Below, piece after piece: positions 6,681 through 14,012 of a stretch of DNA of 28,478 nt; position 1 is the stretch's first letter; each line of letters begins with the position of its first letter. The translations under genes were made by a program, and so were the position numbers. The DNA is from a virus: positions 1 through 28,478 of IMG/VR virus record IMGVR_UViG_3300042305_001169. The stretch is one strand, 5' to 3'. Below the pieces are notes generated by a model. It was given only the letters and a program-made list of their open reading frames with translations, searched no databases and was not told the origin of the DNA.

Positions 6681-6925
6681 TCTCATCATGGGATAAGGTT
6701 TGGGAGTCCGTTGGCAGGGACGCCTCATTTACCACCATTGAGGCCATGAACGCCGAAGGATGGAAAACAGTCAGTCAGGTAATGGAGATTACCAGTCTCT
6801 CAAGCTCTCGCATCCGCAACATGGTTTGCGAGGGAAAGTTTGATCGCGAAAAGAAAAGGGTCAAAGATGGCGGGACAATTAAGACAATAAACTTTGTCAG
6901 GCCAAAAGCTACCACTTCCCAATAG
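6623..6925 (+). CDS. small helix-turn-helix-like DNA-binding protein
   Basis: 100 residues from ATG 6623, preferred to a start at 6563 because it shortens the overlap with the phosphoesterase gene and yields a usual basic N-terminus (ANRTKKPAPK). The region about 48-80 (WKTVSQVMEITSLSSSRIRN, then MVCEGKFDREKKRV) has the shape of a helix-turn-helix with a wing, as in small phage regulators or terminase-small-subunit-like proteins; the ending GTIKTINFVRPK could be the second wing strand. It is the last gene of the forward block and overlaps the end of the convergent reverse-strand gene by 17 bases. Confidence 0.6.
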   Translation: METTHSKANRTKKPAPKIVISSWDKVWESVGRDASFTTIEAMNAEGWKTVSQVMEITSLSSSRIRNMVCEGKFDREKKRVKDGGTIKTINFVRPKATTSQ

Positions 6926-7373
6926 GGCAGGTTTGTGTTCTCCAAGCTGTTTTTATTAAAAGAAAACACCCGCATTTTTTACATCTTTTTGAAGAGTTAT
7001 CAAAGAAAACGCAAGACTCGCAAATTTTCATTCTTTTTTCTTTTTCTTCTTTGGAAATAGATTTATCTCCACGAACAAAAGAAATAAGTTCTTTTATAGA
7101 GGCGTCAGCAAAATTAGACGTTAGTTTTAAAACATTTGGATCTTTTGTGTTTTTTTCATCAAAGGCATTGTCATGTTTATAATTGTTTTCGTAACAAGAA
7201 AATGTTTGCCACTTATTTTTCGGACAACGAGAACATCCATCATTGAAATCTACATTACACGAACAATCACCGCATTTTAATTTCCTGTAACGAAATACTT
7301 CATTTGGAACTTTTTCTTTTTGTGCGTTTTGCATAATTTTTATTATGAATTTGGAGGCATGTTTGTTCCCCAT
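6909..7373 (-). CDS. cysteine-rich zinc-cluster protein, end of the reverse operon
   Basis: 154 residues with two Cys clusters. The first (about 34-60) is C.DC.C ... GC.RCP ... SCY. The second at the C-terminus reads MKICESCVFFDN, then RCKKCGCFLLIKTA, then TCPIGKW. The second pattern (C..C..F ... C..CGCf...K ... CP..KW) is a recurrent phage zinc-ribbon module found near tail-fibre genes, sometimes fused to other proteins. It might help fibre assembly or bind nucleic acid; function unknown. The given start overlaps the upstream gene by 31 bases; Met14 at 7334, just after that gene's stop, is an equally good start. AT-rich like the two genes before it. Confidence 0.7.
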   Translation of the reverse strand: MGNKHASKFIIKIMQNAQKEKVPNEVFRYRKLKCGDCSCNVDFNDGCSRCPKNKWQTFSCYENNYKHDNAFDEKNTKDPNVLKLTSNFADASIKELISFVRGDKSISKEEKEKRMKICESCVFFDNSSKRCKKCGCFLLIKTAWRTQTCPIGKW

Positions 7374-8380
7374 TCTGGTTCATAATCTTTAACAAAAGAA
7401 TATTTGTATTCAAAATAAGCTGTTGCTATTCCTCCTATAAAGGGCGGCCCATCTGTTATCCGTGGCAAGCTTGATCCCCAAGATGTTTCTTCTGAATCTC
7501 CAAGATCTTCTGAAGCTGTTTCATTAAGGGCTGTTGCCCATTCCGCAAAAGCCTCTAACGAATCTTCATTCGGCAAAAAGTTTGTTTCAAATTCTATAAA
7601 CTCACTATCTTCATTTTCAATAAGATTATCTGGATCGTTGAAAATTTTATTTTCATCTTCAAAACATGGGTTTCCAGTCCCGATCCATTCGTATGTATAG
7701 GGTATATCTTCATATGTTATTACTTCTGGGCCATAAATGGGTTCTGTTTTTGAAACAATATTGCGTCTTACTATTCTTTTACGAAACCATATTTTTAAAT
7801 AACATGATATTGTTGGCTGGTGATTTTTTATTCTAAAACGAGAAATGGTTTTTGTCCTGTTATTTCCATAAACAGAAACAGAATGAGAGCTACCAATAGA
7901 GAGCGGGGGCGAGCTTTCCCATTCAGTAAAATCAAGAGCACAGGTATTAACTGGATTGCTATATACTTTCACAGCTGGGCGAGACAGCCCTACGCAACAA
8001 GATGTTCCCCCTACAAATGAAGCTTCACAGCAAGGAGAAGGAAAACTCTCACTGGGATAGCAAGGATTGCAGCTTGAACCAAAATCGCATTCATAAATAA
8101 ACTGTTTTATATGACCTTGAAAACATTCTTCCGTAAATTTTAATCGAGGCGCATAATTGTCTATTAATTTACTAGAACTGTATATTAATTCCGATATTGG
8201 TGCTACATTATAATTGATAGAAAATGTTCCACCTTTTGCACAATCGGTTTCTTCTCTGGTAAAAGTAGTATTTGTGCCACCGCCTCCAACGCCGCATCCA
8301 GAACAAATACCAACCCTACCCTCAATTTCAAATTCTATTACTGGCGTAAGATACTCGCAACAAGTTCCACAAATTATCAT
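7343..8380 (-). CDS. cysteine-rich hypothetical virion-associated protein
   Basis: 345 residues, third gene of the reverse operon. The N-terminal half is rich in Cys (CGTCCEY, CSGCGVGGGG, CDFGSSCNPCYPSESF, CCEASF, SCCVGL), giving many possible disulfides or metal sites; the C-terminal part is acidic and aromatic. Composition is AT-rich with A/T-ending codons, unlike the forward head and lysis genes. There is no recognised domain. Its place directly after a giant fibre-like protein suggests a virion tip or fibre-associated component, possibly exposed outside the cell where disulfides are stable. The start lies a few bases after the preceding gene's stop, so the operon is translated as a unit. 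Confidence 0.65.
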   Translation of the reverse strand: MIICGTCCEYLTPVIEFEIEGRVGICSGCGVGGGGTNTTFTREETDCAKGGTFSINYNVAPISELIYSSSKLIDNYAPRLKFTEECFQGHIKQFIYECDFGSSCNPCYPSESFPSPCCEASFVGGTSCCVGLSRPAVKVYSNPVNTCALDFTEWESSPPLSIGSSHSVSVYGNNRTKTISRFRIKNHQPTISCYLKIWFRKRIVRRNIVSKTEPIYGPEVITYEDIPYTYEWIGTGNPCFEDENKIFNDPDNLIENEDSEFIEFETNFLPNEDSLEAFAEWATALNETASEDLGDSEETSWGSSLPRITDGPPFIGGIATAYFEYKYSFVKDYEPEWGTNMPPNS

Positions 8381-8385
8381 AATGT

Positions 8386-9042
8386 TTAACCTCTATCAAA
8401 AAACACACTATATTTCGGTGGCTCTGCTGCAAACCAATTTCGACATACCGCCACAGAAACAGATCCACAGCCATAATTTGTAAATTGTGGCTTGTTACCA
8501 GAAAATGAATAATATCCAAGTCCATAGTAAAAATTTGTATTTGTATTTTGTGGAATAGATCCTCCATTTTGAACATCTACACTGACAATGCTTCCGCTTG
8601 TTTCATTAATTACAATTAATGCCCACACATATCCAGATCCGCTGCTGGCAATAAATTTTCCTTTTATTGGATCAAAGCCCGAAGGAATTTCTTGAGCAAT
8701 TTGTCCAGCCCCAATCCATATTTGATTTATTCTATTGTCAGGCGGGCCAGTTTGATTCAGATAAAGCCCAAGTCCACAATAGTCAAATTGTATATAATTA
8801 ACAAGTCCAACCTCCTGCATTTCTTCTTCTGTTAAAACCTGTCCCTCAATGGCAAAACCAACCATTTCCCCTTCATACCTTCCAGTGGTTGTATAATTAA
8901 ATTTTGGAAAATTGTTGGTTTCAATTGGTCGAAATCTGCTTTGTTGATCAGAAAAGATGGGGCCACTTCTTCTTTGTCCAGTAATTTGGGTTTCAAGTCT
9001 TCTGGTTTGATTTTCAGATGATTTTATATTTTGATAGCTCAT
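8386..9042 (-). CDS. hypothetical virion protein in the fibre operon
   Basis: 218 residues, second gene of the reverse operon, beginning five bases after the stop of the giant repeat protein. It is rich in Asn, Gly, Tyr, Phe and Ser in its second half (NTNFYYGLGYYSFSGNKPQF), a composition typical of beta-structured fibre or receptor-binding domains. The start is polar and probably disordered (ENQTRRLETQITGQRRSG), possibly the part that attaches to the neighbouring fibre. It has no signal peptide or recognised domain. A fibre tip or receptor-binding accessory role is plausible but inferred from context and composition only. Confidence 0.65.
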   Translation of the reverse strand: MSYQNIKSSENQTRRLETQITGQRRSGPIFSDQQSRFRPIETNNFPKFNYTTTGRYEGEMVGFAIEGQVLTEEEMQEVGLVNYIQFDYCGLGLYLNQTGPPDNRINQIWIGAGQIAQEIPSGFDPIKGKFIASSGSGYVWALIVINETSGSIVSVDVQNGGSIPQNTNTNFYYGLGYYSFSGNKPQFTNYGCGSVSVAVCRNWFAAEPPKYSVFFDRG

Positions 9043-9047
9043 ATGTG

Positions 9048-12000
9048 CTATAAGGTAACAATAGTTGCCTCTACTTTGACAAGACCAAAACGATACAACT
9101 GTGTATTTACAGAATACAAAAATCTACCACTAGGAATAAATTCATATGGCGGGGTTCTTGGTATTGGGTTGGCCCCTTCAATTCTATACTTTGCTTCTGC
9201 TTTTACTTTAACTTCTGTACTTACGTCTGGCCCTTCGGCTTTGGCATTTTTTTCAACGACAAAATTACCACTTGTTTTAGCAAGGGACACATCAGTATTA
9301 ATACAAAAAGGCAGTGTAACAGTTTGTATTCTCACGTTTTTTTCTGAAGATATGCTTTCACTTTTATTGTCTGGCAAAGAAACGGACGCGCTTCCAACAA
9401 CCCTTTCGGATTCAACAATAATATTAAAACTTTGGGATTGAGGGCGAAACAATGGAAATGGGTTCGATTGTGTTCTTTCAATAATAGTTCCTACAGGAAT
9501 AGTGACAGGCGGCTTGTTAATGAATCCAGTGTCAATTGTCTTGAATCCCAGCGCCGTAGAATCTTCTGGGTCAATGAAAAATATATGTTTAGAAGCTGGA
9601 TATGACCCAGAGGCACCGCTCGATATTTTGGGACGAACCGCAATTTCCCAATCAGCAGATGCGGTGCATTGCGCCTGAGAAGAGTTGCCAGTGGCTGTAG
9701 AGTTTTGCCCTCCTTCAATTTGCTCCACTGTAATCTCTATTGATTCCAAAACATCTGGAAGATTAATACTTACAACATCATCTGTGATTACTTCATATTT
9801 TAAATATTCTTTTTTTGCTGCTTGAATGTCTATTGTTCTTTTTTGTGAATGGAAAACGTCTCTTGGTGTGATGCTTGATCCTATTTCACCCTCTTCTCCA
9901 GCCTCAACAAACTGTTGTGTAAAAGGAATCTGTATAGACGTAACTTCATCATAATCTTCCCCAGCAAGTGCGGGAGGTGCCGCTAAGACCAATTCCCTTG
10001 AGACGGTTGCTCCTCCGCCTATTGATGTTTCTTCTGCCGATATTGTTCCAAAGCTTGGTGCAATTGGACTGTTTAATTTTTGGGTAAGATTGGCAAGCCC
10101 GCCGCCAAGCTCTTGAGTGAAAACCTTGGTTGTTACCGTTTGTCCAGAAACATCAATTCCTGTTCTTGATCTTCTTACTTTGTTTTCAGTTATCCTTTGA
10201 GCAGAGGTTTCAACAATACCATATCCATTTTCAGAAAGTTCTTCTGGCTCATCGTTTGTCCCCTCTTCAATTCTTGTAAACGTATTTTGTCCGTCAACAA
10301 AGGCTTGTGGGATTTGTGCTCCTTGTCTTCGGGTTCTTGTGGTTTCTGGAAAAACCGAATCAACAACACCGACTTCCTTGACATATTTACCGCCACCTAT
10401 GGCTTGCGTTCTGGCAAATTCAGTTTTGGCGGAAGGTTCTACTTCGGGATCGTCAACAATAGAAGATGTTACCGTTATCCTTTGATTAAAGTTGTTGGTT
10501 TGTTGTTCCGTGAGAGATGTTGTGCCCTCTTGTTCTCTTTGGGTTTGACGGCGCAAAAACGCATTGACTCTTTGTGACGAGGATTGGACAACCCCGAATC
10601 CATCCGAGCCAACTTCCTCGGGTTCTTCAGTTGTTCCCTCTTCAATAAAGTTTGTTTCGGTTATCTTTCCATCAAGGAATTTGGCTGGAATTTGAGCAGC
10701 TTGAGTGAAGGTTCTTTGCTTGGAATTAAAAACCTCTTCAACTTTTCCAATTTCCTTGAGAAACTTACCGCCTCCGATGGCCTGAGTTCTGGCAATCTCA
10801 ACTTTGGCACCAGTTTCAATTGATGAATCATCAGATATTTCGGATTCAATGGTTATCTCTTGGCCGCTGTTGCTGAGTTGTTTTTCGGTTGTGGAGGTTG
10901 TTCCATCAACCGTTCTCGTTGTTTTTCTGACAGTAAATGCCGTTACTCGCTGGGCTGTAGATTGGACAATGCCAGTTCCGTTATCGCCCAATTCTTCAGG
11001 TTCGGCATTCTTGGACTCTTCAATAAAAGACTCTTCTTCGGTCTCTCCAGTGACAAACTTTGCTGGAAGCTGAAATGCCTGCTGGCGCGTCAGGGTTCTT
11101 GCATTAAAGACTTCAGATTTCTCAAGTTCTGTTTTGATTGTCTTCCCACCACCGATGGCCTCAACCTGACCGCTCGTTGTTGCGCTTGGTGCTATTGATT
11201 GCGTTCCATCTTGAAGGCTTCTTGTGACGGTTACCTTAATCCCGTCTTGGTCTATTTGCTCGCCCTCAAGTGTAACCCCGCCAATAATGTCTCTTGTGGC
11301 CGTTCTGGTGCGTTTAAGGAATTCTGTGACCTGTTGTTCTGACTTGGATATTTCATCATCTGCAAGGCTGACTTCTTGTACATCACCCTCCTCGGTAAAC
11401 TCTTCAATGGTAACGGGTTTTTCGGCGCGGAATTCAACGGGGATATTGTCTGGTTTTTCTTGGGAAAAAGATTTTCCTTCAAAGAATTTTTCCTTGGTGT
11501 CTTCAGTTTTGAGCGTGTATCCATCTCCCAAGGCCTCCACACTTCCGCTTACCGTGGCGCTAGGTGTAATAGTTTGACCTCCCTTGGCAACCGTTCTGGT
11601 GCGAGTTACTTTGATTTGATCATTGTCAACCAGTTCGCCTGTAAGTTTTGGATAGTCATCAGAGGGTCTGGTAACCTTGGTCTCGCGAATCTTGTGTTCG
11701 GTAACCCTTTGAATGGTTTTGGAAAGCTCTTCCTGAGAAAGGCTCGGCAGGCTAATGGCCTGCCCCGTCTTTATTTCTGAGATTGTTCTGTTTTGCAGTG
11801 AAGCCCGAAATTCAGGAGGAATAACTTCTGGCTTCTCCAAGGACTCTTGTTTTCCGTCAAACACCTCATCAACCCTGACTTCTGTTTTGACCGTGCGCCC
11901 ATCACCAAGTTCTTCCACGTTACCATCAATAACTGTAGCTGATGGGACAAGTGTTTGCGCTGATTTTGAAAGCGTGATTGTCCTAGTGGCAAGCTGGCCT

Positions 12001-13796
12001 TCTGGCGTAATTACAGATTCATCCAGTGTATCACTAATCTCCGTGGTTCTGGTGTTTGTAGTAACCCTCTTTACAAATTCATTGATCTGTTGTTCCGACT
12101 TTAAAAATTGATTTTCACCAAGAGTTGGTTGCGCGGCTGTTCCTTCAATGTTTTCTTCGGTGGTTAAATCAGACTGTTTAGCTCTGAACTTTTGCGGGGT
12201 AAGATCTGCTTTTTCGGCGCGGAATGTTTTGGCGGAAAATACTTTTGGGCTTTCGGTGACGCGAACCACATACGTCCCATCCCCAAGGGCTTCTGATTCA
12301 ACTGTTTTTTTTGATGTTGGTACTGCCGTAGTATCTCCATTCTGTAGAGTTTCGGTAACGGTGGCCAGCAACCCTTCATTGGTTGTTAGCTTTTGAGTCA
12401 GTGACTTAGGAAGCTGGGCGGCATCTCTGGCCGTAGTAGATATCCGTTTAACGAACTGGTTGACCTGTTGTTCGCTCTTGACAATTTCTCCTGCAACTAA
12501 AGTGGGTTCTTCGGCTTCACCTTCCAAGTTTTCTTGGCGGGTCAACGAGGGAATGGCTGTGCGGAACTTGGGAGGAACGGGGTCTGGTCGTTCTTTGGAA
12601 AATGTGATGGCCGAAAACACCTCATCCACTTGCGTCTTAGTAATGACGTAGTTCCCATCACCCAAAGCTTCAGATTCAACGGTCTTGGTGGCTGTCGGGG
12701 TTTCGTCGGTGTTGCCTAGCTGAAGAGTCTCGGTGACAGTGACTTCCTGTCTTTCGTTGTTGGTGGACTTTCCCGTAAGTGTTTGAGGTAGAACAGCTTG
12801 ATCTCGCGAAGTAGAAGACACGCGCTTGATAAACTTATTACGTTGTTCCTCGCTCTTAGAGAGTTCTCCTTCGTCTAGGCTGACATTGGGGTCAGCATCG
12901 CCTTCGACAATTTCTTGAGAAGATTGAATCGGAACAGCTACGCGAAACTTTTGCGGAATGGGGTCGGGACGTTCTACAGAAAACGTATTGGCCTTGAAGA
13001 TTTCGGGAGTGTCAACAATCCGCTCAACCAAGGATTCGGCATCCTCGCGAGAAACCTCTACTGTGCGCGTGGCGGTGGGATTGGGCGGAATATAGTTTAG
13101 TGCCCCCCTGCGCTGAGTTGTTACGGTAATTAACTGACCATCATTGTCTGTGGCCCTTCCGATCAATTGGGGGCCATCTACCTTGTAGGTTTGGACAATC
13201 TTGACTGAAAGAAATTCGTTGTATGGTTCGTAACTGGTTTGAGTAATAACTCCGTTGACATTCTCTAAAGAGCCAACCTCTTCTCCTGTGGGGACAAAAA
13301 GTTGGCGGCGTTCTTGGACTGCCCCGCGAGAGGCATCGTAAAAATCCCGATCCTTGATAGGAAAAAGAGAATTGCCATCTTCGTCAACTTTGATTGACCA
13401 AGTCTCTTCAATCTCTAAAGAAACAATGGCAGAGCCTTCGCGTCCCTCATAAGATATCTTCCTATCAGAAGCCAAATCAGCTTGTTGTCCCTCGTTTTTA
13501 ACTGCCCTGCGCCGACCTTGAATCGGGCCTAAATCATCATCATAGCGGGTAAATGGAACCCAAGGGGCGGGTAAAATCTCATAGATATGGGTGACAATCT
13601 GATCTCCAGAAGAAGGTTGAGCACCAGTAAAAACATGGTTGGGGTAGCGTTTTGAATCAGGATGCGGGCTTAGATCTTCTGGAACTTTGTAGCCAGCAAC
13701 CCTTGGATCAAGGCGTATTGCGACTACTGGATAATCACGGTCATTGGCCGCATATGAAGCGACATAGAAACGATTTAGCGGTGGATAATCAGCCAT
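9048..13796 (-). CDS. giant repetitive tail-fibre-like protein, eight to nine 126-residue repeats
   Basis: 1582 residues, first gene of the reverse operon. Residues 1-150 form a unique N-terminal domain, likely for virion attachment. From residue 267 to about 1271 the chain consists of eight tandem repeats with a period of 126 residues, beginning at 267, 394, 520, 646, 771, 897, 1023 and 1149; a degenerate copy seems to occupy about 152-266. Repeat landmarks are IP.KFR near the start, KSEQQ.N.FVKR in the middle and E.[LI]G[DG]G....K near the end, followed by [DE].VF. Residues 1272-1582 are a unique C-terminal region, probably the distal domain. Alternating Thr/Val/Ile strands suggest beta-sandwich repeats, so a long fibre-like adhesin is likely. 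No collagen-like or enzymatic motif is visible. A probable promoter lies just upstream (13810-13838). Confidence 0.75.
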   Translation of the reverse strand: MADYPPLNRFYVASYAANDRDYPVVAIRLDPRVAGYKVPEDLSPHPDSKRYPNHVFTGAQPSSGDQIVTHIYEILPAPWVPFTRYDDDLGPIQGRRRAVKNEGQQADLASDRKISYEGREGSAIVSLEIEETWSIKVDEDGNSLFPIKDRDFYDASRGAVQERRQLFVPTGEEVGSLENVNGVITQTSYEPYNEFLSVKIVQTYKVDGPQLIGRATDNDGQLITVTTQRRGALNYIPPNPTATRTVEVSREDAESLVERIVDTPEIFKANTFSVERPDPIPQKFRVAVPIQSSQEIVEGDADPNVSLDEGELSKSEEQRNKFIKRVSSTSRDQAVLPQTLTGKSTNNERQEVTVTETLQLGNTDETPTATKTVESEALGDGNYVITKTQVDEVFSAITFSKERPDPVPPKFRTAIPSLTRQENLEGEAEEPTLVAGEIVKSEQQVNQFVKRISTTARDAAQLPKSLTQKLTTNEGLLATVTETLQNGDTTAVPTSKKTVESEALGDGTYVVRVTESPKVFSAKTFRAEKADLTPQKFRAKQSDLTTEENIEGTAAQPTLGENQFLKSEQQINEFVKRVTTNTRTTEISDTLDESVITPEGQLATRTITLSKSAQTLVPSATVIDGNVEELGDGRTVKTEVRVDEVFDGKQESLEKPEVIPPEFRASLQNRTISEIKTGQAISLPSLSQEELSKTIQRVTEHKIRETKVTRPSDDYPKLTGELVDNDQIKVTRTRTVAKGGQTITPSATVSGSVEALGDGYTLKTEDTKEKFFEGKSFSQEKPDNIPVEFRAEKPVTIEEFTEEGDVQEVSLADDEISKSEQQVTEFLKRTRTATRDIIGGVTLEGEQIDQDGIKVTVTRSLQDGTQSIAPSATTSGQVEAIGGGKTIKTELEKSEVFNARTLTRQQAFQLPAKFVTGETEEESFIEESKNAEPEELGDNGTGIVQSTAQRVTAFTVRKTTRTVDGTTSTTEKQLSNSGQEITIESEISDDSSIETGAKVEIARTQAIGGGKFLKEIGKVEEVFNSKQRTFTQAAQIPAKFLDGKITETNFIEEGTTEEPEEVGSDGFGVVQSSSQRVNAFLRRQTQREQEGTTSLTEQQTNNFNQRITVTSSIVDDPEVEPSAKTEFARTQAIGGGKYVKEVGVVDSVFPETTRTRRQGAQIPQAFVDGQNTFTRIEEGTNDEPEELSENGYGIVETSAQRITENKVRRSRTGIDVSGQTVTTKVFTQELGGGLANLTQKLNSPIAPSFGTISAEETSIGGGATVSRELVLAAPPALAGEDYDEVTSIQIPFTQQFVEAGEEGEIGSSITPRDVFHSQKRTIDIQAAKKEYLKYEVITDDVVSINLPDVLESIEITVEQIEGGQNSTATGNSSQAQCTASADWEIAVRPKISSGASGSYPASKHIFFIDPEDSTALGFKTIDTGFINKPPVTIPVGTIIERTQSNPFPLFRPQSQSFNIIVESERVVGSASVSLPDNKSESISSEKNVRIQTVTLPFCINTDVSLAKTSGNFVVEKNAKAEGPDVSTEVKVKAEAKYRIEGANPIPRTPPYEFIPSGRFLYSVNTQLYRFGLVKVEATIVTL
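9984..12998 (-). repeat. eight diverged tandem repeats of about 378 bases inside the fibre gene
   Basis: Coding repeats of 126 residues. In reading order the units occupy 12998-12618, 12617-12240, 12239-11862, 11861-11487, 11486-11109, 11108-10731, 10730-10353 and 10352-9984. The first five carry KSEQQ.[NT].F.KR-type cores and E[AE][LI]G[DG]G ends; units six to eight share another subtype with Q[SR].[SA]QR[IV].[AE] cores and [QS][AS]IGGG ends. The nucleotide sequences have diverged enough that the repeat is clearest in protein, so the array is old or under diversifying selection. The fixed length of 125-127 residues shows strong structural constraint. Confidence 0.85.
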
Positions 13797-13809
13797 GGAG
13801 AATCCCGAA

Positions 13810-13838
13810 AATCTAACTCAAAAAGAAGGTGGCGGCAA
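13810..13838 (-). promoter_or_regulatory. candidate promoter for the reverse fibre operon
   Basis: On the minus strand TTGCCG (13838-13833) is followed after 17 bases by TAGATT (13815-13810). The -35 is poor and the -10 fair (4 of 6). Transcription would begin near 13803, leaving a leader of only about seven bases before the ATG at 13796. The site lies in the only gap upstream of the operon, which makes some promoter here likely; these exact boxes are less certain. Confidence 0.3.
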
Positions 13839-13851
13839 GATGATTTTTTGC

Positions 13852-13879
13852 TTGCATGATTCCGTGTCTTTGCTAGATT
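13852..13879 (+). promoter_or_regulatory. candidate promoter for an intergenic small RNA
   Basis: TTGCAT (13852-13857) and TAGATT (13874-13879) are separated by 16 bases; each box matches four of six consensus positions. The expected start point, about 13886, falls exactly at the base of a hairpin that is followed by a strong terminator, with no ORF between. The promoter alone would be weak evidence; its position relative to the two hairpins raises its value. Confidence 0.35.
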
Positions 13880-13883
13880 GCAG

Positions 13884-13963
13884 ATTGGAGGGCATTCGTC
13901 TTCCAGTTATCATGTGTGTGGGGCGGGGTCGGGGGCTTGAAATCCTCGGCCCCGCTTTTTTTT
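13884..13963 (+). ncRNA. candidate small RNA with a 5' hairpin and 3' intrinsic terminator
   Basis: About 80 bases without an ORF form two hairpins. The first (13884-13907) has an eight-pair core TGGAGGGC/GTCTTCCA closed by a four-base loop ATTC and two G-U pairs, extendable by two more pairs. A 15-base single-stranded linker containing TCATGTGTGTG follows. The second hairpin (13923-13955) is GC-rich with an eight-T tail. A promoter-like pair of boxes places the start at the first hairpin. This is the plan of a stand-alone bacterial or phage small RNA. It matches no RNA family I can name. It may instead be only a terminator that blocks read-through between divergent operons. Confidence 0.45.
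13923..13963 (+). terminator. strong rho-independent terminator
   Basis: Twelve pairs between 13923-13934 (starting GCGGGG) and 13944-13955 (ending GGCCCCGC), including two G-U pairs, enclose a nine-base loop and are followed directly by eight T residues (13956-13963). The T-tract shows it works on the plus strand. No plus-strand gene lies upstream for 6.8 kb, since that stretch is the reverse operon, so it either ends a small RNA or stops antisense transcription before the forward promoter that starts six bases further on. Confidence 0.88.
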
Positions 13964-13969
13964 GAACGC

Positions 13970-13996
13970 TTGACAAGATCGGTTGTCGGATATAAC
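13970..13996 (+). promoter_or_regulatory. strong promoter of the forward 14013-17852 operon
   Basis: A perfect -35 TTGACA (13970-13975) and a near-perfect -10 TATAAC (13991-13996), separated by 15 bases, slightly below the optimum of 17. The start point would be near 14003, so the first ATG (14013) has a leader of only about ten bases and no Shine-Dalgarno sequence. The promoter begins six bases after a terminator T-tract, giving a clean insulated start. Confidence 0.65.
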
Positions 13997-14012
13997 GAAC
14001 ACATCTACCTAT

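Noticed and set aside
6926-6975. Possible plus-strand terminator after the forward block
   Set aside because: Only about five pairs form around a loop of more than 20 bases before a T-run; the region is coding on the other strand and AT-rich, so the T-run is expected.
8214-8483. An 89-codon plus-strand ORF opposite two reverse genes
   Set aside because: It crosses the junction of two well-supported minus-strand genes and shows no domain or start signal.
10197-10577. Plus-strand ORFs inside the fibre gene
   Set aside because: They recur at similar places in each repeat because the repeats lack stops in that frame; they are a by-product of the repeat array.
9984-12998. Diversity-generating retroelement or CRISPR explanation for the periodic DNA
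   Set aside because: There is no reverse transcriptase, no adenine-biased variable copy and no short spaced repeats; the period is a protein repeat of 126 residues.
13983-14012. TTG start extending the first forward-operon protein by ten residues
   Set aside because: The TTG lies between the -35 and -10 boxes of the promoter, so it would not be in the transcript; ATG 14013 is used.
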